Source: Azolla caroliniana (taxonomy: Eukaryota > Polypodiophyta). From it: a DNA stretch of 64,000 nt. Made by a program: the position numbers and the translations under genes. How positions within the stretch are numbered: position 1 is the stretch's first letter; every line of letters starts with the position of its first letter. The notes below the pieces were generated by a model. The model searched no databases, was not told the origin of the DNA, and was given only the letters and a program-made list of their open reading frames with translations. Of this stretch, positions 53,980-64,000 are shown piece after piece. The stretch is from the NCBI GenBank assembly GCA_043228905.1, contig JBHGNT010000012.1, positions 4,340,001 to 4,404,000 of the forward strand. The letters run 5' to 3'.

Positions 53980-54919
53980 CTACTTCTGAGATAGCCAAAG
54001 TTTGCCCCTCTCTCTATCTCTACTTATCTCTATACCAAGAATCTTCTTGGCTTCCCCCAAGTCCTTCATCTCAAACTCTTTACTCATCTGAGCCTTCAAG
54101 CTATCAATCTCAACTTGACTCTTAGCTGCAATCAACATATCATGAACATATAAGAGTAAGTAGATGCATGAACCATCTTGAAGATTTCGCAGATACACAC
54201 AATGATCATATTTGCTTCTCTTGTACTTCTGATCCTTCATAAACTTGTCAAATTGTTTGTACCAATGTCTTGGAGATTGTTTCAATCCATACAATGATTT
54301 GCGAAGTTTACAAACCCAATCTTCTTTACTAACAACTCCTTTTGGCTGAATCATTTAGATTTCCTCCTTCAAATCACCGTTTAAGAATGCGGTCTTCACA
54401 TGAAGTTGAGCTAGCTCCAAATTCAACTGTACTACCAAGGCCAACAAAATTCTAATGGAGGAATGTTTTACAACAGGGGAAAATACCTCATTAGAATCGA
54501 TTCCCTCCATTTGAGCATAACCTTTAGCTACCAACCTTGCCTTGTAGCGAATGTCTTCTATACTTGGAAATCCTTCTTTCTTTGCAAATACCCATTTGCA
54601 CCCAATTGCCTTTCTCCCTTTTGGTAGTTGTGTCACCTTCCACGTCTTGTTCTTCTGAAGAGATTGCATCTCTTCTTCCATTGCACTATAGCCCAATTGC
54701 CACTTTCTATGCTCCGAATGGCCTCTGGGTAGGTGGATGGAACATTATCATCACAAAATGGAAGTGCATAAGCTACTATGTCAGCGAAATGAGCAGGCTT
54801 CTGAATTACTCGTCTCTGTCTTCTTATTGCAATTGGTTCTTGGGTTAGAACCTCTTCCTCATCTGACTCTTCTTCTACCATAGGGGATTCATCAGTGGTG
54901 CCTCGCCTTGGAGTGACCA
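53980..54919 (-). pseudogene. Element L reverse transcriptase, C-terminal part
   Basis: It reads CKWVFAKKEGFPS, YKARLVAKGYAQMEGID, LHVKTAFLNGDLKEEI and LRKSLYGLKQSPRHWYKQFD. The catalytic box is LLYVHDMLIAA: the second-position Asp of YVDD has become His, which should abolish activity. A stop at 54355 and a frame break near 54690 are also present. Confidence 0.85.
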
Positions 54920-55337
54920 TGACAAAACGAAGGTGCGGAAGCATTAGAAAACCGGCTTAGCCGGATAGCAATAGAGAGAGAGAGAGAGAATTAACACACA
55001 GAAGCTATGCAGGAGAGACAGAGAAAGCAGAACAACTCAAATCTGTTATTGACAACTCTATAAAATTCTCTATGTATACAACGTTCTCAACATCACTATT
55101 TATACAAGTCCTAAGAGGACTGACTGAAGTGCGGTGTACTTCAATGCTCACACAAGTGTCTGACACTAACTATGAGACATTAACTACCTAGTAGTTGAGG
55201 CTGCTCCTAGGCTTCTAGTTACTGCTTGATCCGGCTAACCGGCTCCCTAGCTCACCGGCTCGCTTGCTCATTGGGTAACCGATCCGGCTCACGCTTCCGG
55301 ATGCCGATCCGGATCCGGTTGAGCTTGCCGCTCAACA
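54920..55337 (-). repeat. Element M 3' LTR
   Basis: Plus-strand ends are TGACAAAACGAAGG and GCTCAACA. It lies beside the PPT (55338-55345), with the same 10-bp inverted repeat as in A, B and C. Confidence 0.87.
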
Positions 55338-55696
55338 CTCCCCCTCAAGCTCAACTTGAGGTCGGATCGCAGTGTTGGTCCTTCCACCTGGCTCCTTTTG
55401 TCGTCACTCCGCCTCGATCGTGCTCCTCGTCCGATCCGGTTCCCTTGGCCATGACCCTTCTGATTTTGCACACCTCGACCTCCTCAATCGGCTTGTCTGC
55501 TTAACAAGCCCAATTCAGCTCCCTCGCTGCTGTGACTGCCGATTCGCCGATTCTTGCATGTTGGCGTCAACTTTCGCTATCTTCTCGTCCTCTTGGCCTT
55601 GAATTGATCCGGTTCTTCCGAATCCGTCTTGTGAACCGAATTGACTGTCTCCGATTCGTTCCAGCTCTTGTCCAAATCGGTCGCTCCTGATTCGTC

Positions 55697-56815
55697 TTAC
55701 GGTTCCAGGCCCTTCACCACATCGGACCATGTTCGGATCTTGGCCTTCTCCTTCCGGTCGGCTCTGTCCTTCACTCTGCCGCCACTGCCGCTTGTTCCGA
55801 TTTGTTCAGATGTCTCAACTTCCTTTGTCGACTGAGTTCCCTTCTTCTTCTTGCCTCTCCCTTTGTCGGTTCTTCCCTCACTGGCACAATCGGCAATTTC
55901 TTTGCCTTTGCCCGTTCCCGTGTCTTGGCCTGTTCTCCCCCTCAAGTGTGGCACGTCGAGATGCTGAACACTAAGCATTTCGGTGAAGTGCTGCAACTTG
56001 TTTGATCCGAGCGGTTTGGTGAAGATGTCGGCAACTTGCCAATTCATATGAACATACTGAAGTTCGACTTCACCACTCAGGACATAGTCATGCGCGAAGT
56101 GGTAGAGCACTTCTATGTGCTTTGTGCGAGCATGGAATACGGGGTTCTTGGCGAGTTGCATGTTGCTTATGTTGTCGTAGTAGATCAGGATCAAGGTCGG
56201 CACCTCGATCCGCAGGTCTTGTAGTAGTCTCCGAAGCCAAATGGCTTCACAGGTGGCAATGGTAGCGCCCCAATATTCAGCCTCAGTGCTCGAAAGGGCC
56301 ACTGTTGGCTGCTTTTTGCTGCTCCACGCAACAGTCGCACTACCAAGGGAAAACATATAGACGGAAGTGGATCGGCGATCCGATACATCACCAGCCCAGT
56401 CGGCATCGGTGTAGCCGACTAGCTCTTCGGTTATACCATGCTGGTATAACAGTCCTCGGTCCTTCATGCCGCTCACATATCGCAAAATTCGATGTGCGCA
56501 CAGAAGGTGCTCCACGGTCGGCTTCTGCATATATTGGCAGATCACCCCGACCGGATAACTGATGTCGGGTTGGGTGATTGTCAAATATATAAGGCTTTCG
56601 ACGATTTGCCGAAACTGCTTCTCATCGCAGGCCGGTCCAGAGTTGGGACGGAGCTTCTGGTTCCGGTCCAGGGGTGTGGAGATTGGTCGGCATTCCATCA
56701 TGCTGAACTTGTACAACATACTCAACACATAGTGTCTTTGTGAGAGCAATATACCGTCGGGGGTTTGGATCACCTCGATCCCCAGGAAATAGTGAAGGTC
56801 CCCCAGGTCCTTCAT
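55697..56815 (-). pseudogene. Element M RNase H with charged C-terminal tail
   Basis: This open frame of 372 codons starts in the RT thumb (MKDLGDLHYFLGIEVIQTPD). RNase H follows with YTDADWAGDVSDRRSTS, STEAEYWGATIA, YYDNISNMQLAKN and [13 protein letters not shown]. After ADIFTKPLGSNKL it runs on through a Gly/Lys/Glu-rich tail of about 100 residues towards the PPT. Confidence 0.86.
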
Positions 56816-58084
56816 CTCAAATGCGTTTGACAGCTGGGACTTGACTTGGCTGATTTCATCGAGTCCGGGTCAGGTTATGACTAGATCATCAACATACAAC
56901 AAGATGCAGACCGGACCGTCTGGACCTTGCCGGATGAATAACGAAGAGTCGGACTTGGAGGCTACAAACCCCATCTTATGCAACCGGTGTGTGATCTTCA
57001 CATTCCAAGCTCGGGGCGCTTGCTTCAAGCCATAAAGTGACTTCTTCAGCCGGCATACCACTGACTTGTTCATCTCTATCTGGAAACCGGGGGGTTGGGT
57101 CATAAAGACCTCTTCTTCAAGATTGCCTTGAAGAAATAAATTCTTCACGTCCATCTGGTGAAGATGCCACTCCCTTGCCGCAACAACCGCCAGTACCACA
57201 CGAACCGTCGTCATCTTCGCTACCGGAGCGAAGGTCTGGTCGTAGTCGATTCCGTGGGTTTGTGTGTATCCCTTCGCCACTAACCGGGCCTTATACCGGT
57301 TAACCGAACCATCTGCATTATACTTTACCTTGTACACCCACTTACATCTTATCGGTTTACAATGTCGGGGAGGGTTAACTAGGTCCCATGTATCGTTGGC
57401 GTCAAGTGCCCACATTTCTTCCTCCATAGCGGCACGCCAATTTGTGTCCTTTGCCACTTCTGCGTAGCTCTCCGGCTCACGCACTTCCGCCACCTTGGTC
57501 ATGTACGCATAGTGATGCGCCATGTACTCATTGTACCCGTACCGCTTCACGGGGTTCTTCTGGCGGGAAGACCGGCGTAACTTATCGTTACCTGGTTTGA
57601 GGTCCTTCTTGGCTGGTTCGGACTTCGTTCCCGAAGATCCGTCTTCATCCTTTCCGGAGTCGGATTCACTCCGATCCGACTCAACATTGCTGGTTTTGTA
57701 TTCCGGCATCTTCTTCTTCCCCTTATCTTTGCGTGTGAACTGTCTCCTCAGTTCCTTGCGCTGGGAGAGCATGACAAAGTCTCTACTACTTGCCGGTTCC
57801 TCACTTGACTGGTCATCCAGACTCAGCCGCTTGTTTAGCCCGCTCAACTGAAACGATTCCAGACTCACATCTAGAGTCTCAAACCCTTCGTCTTCTAACT
57901 GGACCGGTTCAGGCTCACTAGCGTCATCCTCCGGTATCGGGTCGGGGTCGGAAGTTGGAGCCGGTAAGGGATACCATGATGCCGTCTCATCAAACTCGAC
58001 ATCTCGGCTAACTCGAGCCTGCTTCGTCCGGGGGTTATAACACTTATACCCCTTTTGCTCAGGCAATAACTGACCAGGATGCAT
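56816..58084 (-). pseudogene. Element M integrase end, linker and RT
   Basis: A frame of 404 codons runs EQKGYKCYNPRTKQARVSRD, a charged linker, [54 protein letters not shown] and catalytic ILLYVDDLVIT. A stop near 56868 precedes the RNase H frame. It is the best-preserved RT of the A/B/C/M group. Confidence 0.87.
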
Positions 58085-59016
58085 TTCTCCAACTTTGCAT
58101 CCAACTTCCTCTGCTTCTCATCCGGCACATGCACATATGAAATGCTACCAAATATCCAAAGGTGTCTCAAATTCGGCTTGTGCCCGAAATACAGCTCATG
58201 CGTGGACACCTTGTCACCAATCCGGTTTTGGATATAGATGGTCGTCTGGACCGCCTCAACCCAGTAGAAATGGGGCATGTTCTTCTCCTCTAGCATTGCC
58301 CTTGCCGTGTCGATAATCGATCGGTTGTTCCTTTTCGCCACACCGTTTTGCTCTGGTGTGTACCTGCAGATGAATTCTCTCTGAATTCCTTTCTACTGCA
58401 GATAACTGTTGAATTGGCCGGAAAATTATTCTTTTTTGCCATCTGACCGTAGGCACTTGATCTTCCTCTCCGTTTCCCATTCAACCAGGCTTTGCAGGTT
58501 CCGGAAACACTCGAAGACTTCGCTCTTCCAGTCAATGAGGTAGATCCATGTGTGACGGTTGTAGTCGTCAATGAAGGAGACGAAGTATCGACTCCCGCCA
58601 AGACTAACGTTCTGTGCTGGTCCCCATACATCCGAATGAATAAGGTCGAGCTTGTTACAGCTACGGTTTCGTTCGATGGGGAATGGAAGCCGGTGTTGCT
58701 TCCTGAGTTGACAGGCTTCACATATTTGGACCTGCCGGCCACTGATTTTCGGCAAACTGAAAACAACTTGTTTCGTTTGCAAGTCATGAAGCCTCCGGTA
58801 ATTGACATGGCCGATCCGCTTGTGCCAGAGATCAATATCCGATTCAAACTTCTGTCCTTTGGCGAACAAAGTGGTGCCAATGTCATTGGTGTCGAGGATG
58901 AACATCCTCCCATCTCTACGCCCTTGTGCAATAATCTGGCCCTCTTCCTTGATGAAGCACCCAAGGTGCGTAAACCGCACGTGCATCCCCTGGTCAACGA
59001 TCTGACCAACTGACAC
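57895..59016 (-). pseudogene. Element M pre-integrase and integrase
   Basis: 59016-58426 has WHKRIGHVNYRRLHDLQ, CEACQLRKQH, catalytic Asp in LIHSDVWGP and a damaged second Asp box (LRSDGKKE). 58341-57895 in another frame starts MAKRNNRSIIDTARAMLEEK, where relatives have VAERKN, so the catalytic Glu is Lys. Frameshifts and stops separate the parts. Confidence 0.84.
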
Positions 59017-59067
59017 CCGGTTCTTCGTGATAGTCGGAACGTGTAATACGTTGATTAGCTTCCCCCT

Positions 59068-60231
59068 CTATCCGACGTGGCTCAAAGGGACTTCTCCGAC
59101 ATGCACAATTGGGTGAGGAGTGTCATCTCCTGTTTCGGCGACTCCCGGTTGTTCCGGTTTCTCCAAGAAAGAGAACCACACTTTGTGGCTCGTCATGTGG
59201 TTCGACGCACTGGAATCAACGAACCACACTTCCTCCGATTTGGAAGTGGTCTTCTTCATTAAGTTAGCCTCATGTGTCATCACCAAGGCTGGCCCTTTAT
59301 CGGCTTTTCTGGTTTTGGATCCTCCCGGTCCTTTTGCGTAGTGCAAGTATTGCCGGTTCTCTCTACCGGCCTTGCTGGATCCGAATCTGTCTAAATCAGC
59401 CCACTTCTTCCAGCACTCGCTTTCTCTATGGCCCTTTTTAACACAGTACCAACATTCTGTGTCAGCCTTTGCTTGCCGGCCTCCAGCGCCGCCTTGACTC
59501 CCCCTGCTTGTGGAGGGTCCGGAAGTACTATTGACACATTCTCTATGCCTTCGGTCCTGCTCTTGCCAGGCCCTGCCATTGCGAGCCGACCCGCCTCGTC
59601 CACCACGCCCATGGGGCTGATCCACCTCCGTGTACAGCATCCGGCTGTCGGTGGGTGCACTTGTTGACGCACCGGTGTGGTTCTCCTTTACAAGGAGCAT
59701 CGACTGTAAGTCGAAAAATGACGACATATTCTCCCTTGTACATACCGCCGTTGGGAACGCTTTGAACTTAGACGCTAGGCCCCCACGACAGATCTGCACC
59801 ATCTCATCTTCCTCTACAGTGACGTTGATAGAGGCACGTGAGTCACAGATCTCTTTGATTCAAGCCGTGTAATTGGCTACCGACATGTCCTTTTGTCGGA
59901 CATTGCTCAACTCCTGTCGAAGTTGCAACTTCCGGGCCGTAGTGCTTGCCGCGGAAACCTTCTTCAGGTTTCCCCAAGCTTCTTTTGGCGTCTTCGCATC
60001 TCGAACATGGCTCAATAGCTGGTCTTTGACACTGGACGCAAAGCAGTACATTACTCTACTTGCTGCTTGTTCCCACACTAGGAAGTCCTTGTGTGCCGCA
60101 TTAGGTGTTGTGTCGTTAGCTTTGTCAACATAGCTCTAGTAACCATGCCCAAGTAGGGACTGGTGCATCTTGTATGACCAAGATGCGTAGTTGGATCTTT
60201 CGAGCTTCTCCATCGGGAGCGAGCTAGCCAT
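59068..60231 (-). pseudogene. Element M gag and protease
   Basis: ATG 60231 starts MASSLPMEKLERSNYASWSY. A stop occurs at GHGY (60136), and a second near 59860 splits the capsid. The knuckle CWYCVKKGHRESEC is intact. The protease reads VWFVDSSASNHMTSH, with the DSG Gly changed to Ser. Confidence 0.85.
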
Positions 60232-60292
60232 TCCTCTGTCAATCACTTCTCTTCCTATTCTACCGAGTGTCAACCCTCGTGCTTTGATACCA

Positions 60293-60342
60293 TGATAAAA
60301 TGAAGGTGCAAAAGCATTAGACAACCGGCTTAGTCGGATAGC

Positions 60343-60434
<92 letters not shown>
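60293..60434 (-). repeat. Element M 5' LTR remnant ending in GA/GATA microsatellite
   Basis: It matches the first ~60 bp of 54920-55337, then runs into about 30 GA units and a GATA run (about 60346-60434). The rest of the LTR is missing. Confidence 0.85.
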
Positions 60435-60435
<1 letters not shown>

Positions 60436-60490
60436 TATATTATCGTCTTCGGAGGTCAAATATGACCTATCAGACCAAAAATATTACATT

Positions 60491-60976
60491 TCACGTGATA
60501 CGTGTGAAAGTGAGTAGTGACTCTCGATGTTCAAGAACTTTACCAATGAATGTTGCAATCGAGAGTGCACATTGTGGTTGTGAGAGGAATTCATGCAAAG
60601 ATTGGGCTCGATCGAAGAGATGTGGAAAGCGTGGTCGAATATGATCAAAGGCAGAGCATTGTATCAAAGGGTGATACTCAGACTCACGAAATTGTTTAGG
60701 GCAAAGTGTGCATAGCCAACCACTCTCATCACTTGTACCCCAACGCCCTGTTTCACATCGCAATGCATGTGAGCTAAGTCGCATGGAAGCAATGGTTCGA
60801 ATGGAAGATAACGGTATGGGCTCTAACATGTATGGATGTGTACGATTTCCCCGTTCCGCGAAGAATATGGTTTTGTAGTTAGGTGCAACATGTGTAGTAT
60901 AATGTGTGAAGCGTGAACCTCCACATTTGTCCCATGTCATGATAGTTAGGTGCATTACTAATTCATTAAGGTACAC
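60491..60976 (-). pseudogene. LINE-type RT C-terminal zinc region, fragment
   Basis: This open frame of 161 codons has the pattern LSSHALRCETGRWG, then CTLC-PKQFRESEYHPLIQC, then a Phe/Leu-rich end. The spacing of C..C and H...C after an R-x-ETGRW block resembles the zinc-binding region found after the RT of some LINEs and in related plant proteins. No RT or endonuclease is nearby. It could also be part of an unknown host gene. Confidence 0.45.
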
Positions 60977-61560
60977 CTAGTTCCCATGTTACACAACTAG
61001 TACTAATCGTGAACAATGTACTACTCACTTAGTTCCCAATTTACACAAGTAGTACTAATCATGAACAATGTACTACTAACTTAGTCAAATTACACAAGGA
61101 GTGCTAATCATGAACAATGTACCACTCACTTAGTTGCCAAATTACACAAATAGTACTAATCATGAACAATGTACTAATCCTGAACAATATACTATTCACT
61201 TAGTTCCTAAATTACTGAACTAGTACTAATAAGGAACATAAGTAGTACTAATAATGAACAATGTACTGCTCACTTAGTTCCCAATTTACACAAGTAGTAT
61301 TAATCATGCACAATGCACTACTCACTTAGTTCCCAAATTACACGAGTACTAATCCTGAACAATGTACTACTCACTTAGTTCCCAAATTACAAAACTAGTA
61401 CTAATCATGAGCAATGTACTACTCACTTAGTTCCCAATTTACAAAACTAGTACTAATCATGAGCAATGTACTACTCACTTAGTTCCCAATTTACAAAACT
61501 AGTACTAATCATGAACAATGTACTACTCGCTAAGTACTAATCGTCAACAATGTACAAGTA
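60976..61560 (+). repeat. 52-bp minisatellite array
   Basis: There are about ten copies of a 52-bp unit of the form TTCCCAATTTACACAAGTAG / TACTAATCATGAACAATGTA / CTACTCACTTAG, with local deletions and insertions. The last three units are nearly identical. Each unit holds the palindrome AGTACT or a close variant. Confidence 0.9.
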
Positions 61561-62060
61561 TAGTGTGTACTAACACTAGTACTAGGCACGTTGTAATATA
61601 GATTGGACTAACATCTAATCCAACAAATGTAGATTGGATTTTAGTACTAACGTGGTATTTTGCACACAAGTAATACTAAACGTGATATGTGTTCTACACA
61701 CCTAATTACATAACTTGTACTAATTACACCAACAATATTAATCTTGAATAGTATTAGTACTAAACGTGATATGTGTTTGACACACCTCATTTCCAAATTA
61801 CACAAACTGTACTAATATTCAGCAATTTACTATACACCTTGTTCCCAAATTACATAACTAGTACTAATTCCCAAGTTACACAAACAATACTAACAGTCAA
61901 CAGTGTACTACAAGTATAGTGTCTACTAAACTAGTACTAGGCAAGTTGCAATATAGATTGGACGATGTTGTACCTGGTTCCCTTTTAGAGTACTACCAAT
62001 ACTAACCCACATAATTAGGGTTCCACATATTAGTTGTTAGAGATACACTAATACTAATCC
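61561..62060 (+). repeat. Degenerate flank of the minisatellite
   Basis: Scattered AGTACTAAT and CCCAAATTACA motifs continue. A longer unit starting ACAAGTATAGTGT and running to ATATAGATTGGAC occurs twice, near 61548-61609 and 61909-61962, so the array has a second-order duplication. Confidence 0.75.
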
Positions 62061-62127
62061 ATTGTTCTCGTAAATTTGAAGTATGAATTGTGGCGTACAC
62101 TAGTTCTAATCCAAATTTAAATTGACA

Positions 62128-63474
62128 TCATATAATACAAACAATAGAATAGTAGAGCCACATACTGTACGGGTGTACTTTTAAACCCCAAGCATAGTAC
62201 CACTCAGCCGCAATTGTAGTTTTACAGTCCATACATGTATTCTCTTTCTCAAAATGATACTTAGCACATAACACATGATATGTGTGCAAGCACAGTGTAA
62301 TCACAACATCCATAGCCTCCAGCTTGAATCCGAGGCCACAAAATATACACCTAGCAGATTGCAAACACAAGTTATAATATATTAGCTAATATGATATTTA
62401 TACCACAGAAGTAGAAATAAATAACTTTTAAAGCCAATACCGTGATATAGCTATACTAGTAATGGTACTTTCCATACCACTTGGGTGCTCAATTACAGAT
62501 GGACACAAAGTTTCAAAACCTTTTTGTTTTAAATCCTGCATCAAGCACGCAAGGTTCTCGGAATGCAACTTTAAAGCTGACAACTTATTATCTATTTCGG
62601 AATGTGCATTCCTGCAAGTATCAAGGTCTCTCATCTGTGAACCTAATTGAGTGCCCATATTGTTTAGCTCTTTCTTCAACTCCTCTTTCAACACCTCACT
62701 TCTTGAATTTTGGATTGTCGATGCAATCCATTCATATGTAGTCTTTAATGAAGAGAATTTCTTTTCTGCCTGTATCTCAGCTGATTTAATTGCTTCCAAA
62801 TCAACAAGTAGTGCTTGTATTCTTGAGCTCAAAGATGCTATGAAACTGGCCATCATCTGTTCATTCTTTTCAGTCATTGTGGCCCGTACCTTTGCAGATT
62901 GAACTTGGTGGACAAGTGTTGTAGCCGGAATATCCACATGAGAGGTTCCCGATGACTTCAAGCCAGTGTTGGTACTGGAGGACCCTTTATAATGTTCTGA
63001 CCGGTGCCGATTAAAATCTTCCCAATCTACGTCGATGCCACCATGAACTTCACATGGAAATGCATGTGCAAAAACAATACCCACCTCATTGTTACAAATT
63101 TGATTTGTATCATAAACATATTCATATCTCGTCTTCAATAAGTTGACATATTCCCTCTTCAATCCACTTATGTGGAATCCTCGCCTTGTATCGGGATGTG
63201 CTGACCCCCAGGTTTTTATCAACCACTCTCTCAGCTCAGGATAAACTTCAGGTCGTGCTCGAAGGAAATAACTCCATCCGAGAGGTGTGTCTCGAATGAT
63301 GGAGTGGTACATCTTCTTTCTCTGTGTTGATGAATTCATCACCCTTTCTCTTGTGGGTGTCTTCTTGCTTTCTTTGAGAGGTGTCCTTTTCCCTTCCTTC
63401 ATTGGTGTCTTCACTTTCTCTTTCATCAATGTCTTCTTTATGGGTGTCCTTCTCATCATTGTTCTAGTCATCAA
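62128..63474 (-). CDS. Two-exon gene: basic TP-repeat, coiled coil, RING-H2 protein
   Basis: Exon 1 is 63474-62441 and exon 2 is 62350-62128, with a 90-bp intron that starts GT (62440-62439) and ends TGCTAG (62351). The split codon CG|G keeps phase, giving 418 residues. Residues about 8-45 repeat a Lys/Thr-Pro motif (RTPIKK, KTPMKE, RTPLKE, KTPTRE). About 55-160 is a conserved-looking block (YFLRARPEVYPELREWLIKT). About 210-330 is predicted coiled coil by its heptads. After the splice come C346-x2-C-x15-C-x-H-x2-H-x2-C-x9-C-x2-C387, a canonical RING-H2, as in E3 ubiquitin ligases. Without the splice exon 1 would read only four residues further. This is the one ordinary-looking gene in the window; the family is not recognised. 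Confidence 0.75.
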
Positions 63475-63614
63475 TTCTCGTTGAATTAATATGCATGTAC
63501 TAGAATAAAACTCATCAAATTACCATCAACACATAGCAAGTAATCACATTGCATGTACAAGCCATGTCAAACACACAAAAACCCTAAATAGTCGGAAGAA
63601 AACTCATCCATGTT
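63475..63614. other. Spacer upstream of the RING-H2 gene
   Basis: This short AT-rich spacer lies between the gene start and the next LTR. An upstream exon or promoter may lie here but no clear element was seen. Confidence 0.4.
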
Positions 63615-64000
63615 TGTTGGAAATCAACACTTCGATTCTCCTTCTTCACTCGGCCACAACCGAGTAAGCACGAATCAATGCAGCAGAAAATAGGAAACCA
63701 CAGAGAGAAACACAAATACGCAGGGATTAACGTGGAAAACCCTAAACGGGAAAAACCACGGGAGTACAAGACTCCAAACCACCACTATACACAGAGAAGT
63801 ATACAATGGCGAGCTGCAAGGCGACGACCTTGAGCTCGCTGTCCTCGCCACAGGCGGCGGAAAATACAAAGTGGCGTCGTCCTCTTCCTCTCTCACGCTC
63901 TATCTCTCTCTCTCTCTCTCTCACGGCTGCTCCCACTTCACTCCTCTAGAGTGGAAAAACAGAAAAATGATAAGCAACAACAAAACAGTTTGCCCTAAGT
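63615..64000 (-). mobile_element. LTR O, start only, cut by window edge
   Basis: It begins TGTTGGAAATCAACACTTCG and has the same layout as the E, I and N LTRs: a CGGCCACAACCGAG box, AACGTGGAAAACCC...CGGGAAAAACCACGGG (about 63729-63762), a CT run and GTTTGCCCTAAGT. It is therefore probably a Tork-like Copia LTR on the minus strand. It continues beyond 64000. Confidence 0.65.

Larger units (their letters stand above)
52808..54919 (-). mobile_element. Copia element L, 3' half only
   Basis: Minus-strand order is RT (54919-53980), RNase H (53979-53150), PPT (AAGGTGGAGATT at 53079-53068) and 3' LTR (53067-52808). The 5' half is missing: element M lies at its upstream edge and no L sequence was found beyond M. 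Confidence 0.85.
54920..60434 (-). mobile_element. Copia element M, 5' LTR truncated
   Basis: M is minus-strand, of the A/B/C group. The left (3') LTR is 418 bp. The right (5') LTR begins at 60293 after the primer site GCTTTGATACCA and breaks off in a GA/GATA repeat at about 60434. Gag, protease, integrase, RT and RNase H are all recognisable with stops. The left flank is GACCA (54915-54919); no matching right flank exists because that end is lost. Confidence 0.88.

Noticed and set aside
60976-62060. Shared AGTACTAA motifs as evidence that the minisatellite derives from chromovirus J
   Set aside because: Only the short motif is shared; the surrounding sequence does not align by eye.

Overview
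This is nuclear DNA of a land plant made almost entirely of nested transposable elements. The evidence is several Ty1/Copia families with initiator-Met-tRNA primer sites (reverse complement of the ...CTCTGATACCA box), Ty3/Gypsy elements, a hAT-type MITE, a DUF247 pseudogene and one intron-containing gene. The species cannot be read from the sequence. A Tf1/sushi-like chromovirus (J) would fit a seed-free plant, but that is inference.

Layout. 94-857 is a hAT MITE with a perfect 8-bp target duplication; its empty site survives in a tandem copy beside it. 2249-3253 is the 5' end of an old Copia (K), whose gag is cut by Copia A (3254-26739, target duplication GATAG). A is cut twice by related Copias on the other strand: B (5269-10677) and C (11216-24078, ATACT). 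C holds an apparent solo LTR, D (13872-20903), which is itself cut by a Tork-like Copia, E (14610-20261, GATAT). The deepest path is therefore K>A>C>D>E. The gag of K resumes at 26745.

From 26832 a poorly known minus-strand LTR element (LTR N plus internal region F) is broken by Gypsy H (28625-38463, GTCCC), by deleted Copia I (38786-47849, YAAGG) and by non-autonomous LTR element G (48468-51382, AAGCT). I in turn holds an intact chromovirus J (41142-46808, CATTG) with LTRs that look identical. Then follow a DUF247 pseudogene, the 3' half of Copia L (52808-54919), Copia M (54920-60434, of the A/B/C group), a LINE-like scrap, a 52-bp minisatellite, a two-exon RING-H2 gene (63474-62128) and an LTR start at the window edge.

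All Copia coding regions, and Gypsy H, carry stops or frameshifts. Only J looks intact, and only the RING-H2 gene looks like an ordinary host gene. The most unusual signals are: J's primer site, complementary to its own predicted RNA 5' end rather than to a tRNA; its GTTAAAC gag-pol frameshift site; and a 10-bp hairpin with an exactly 18-nt loop that presents the PPT/LTR junction in all four A/B/C/M elements.
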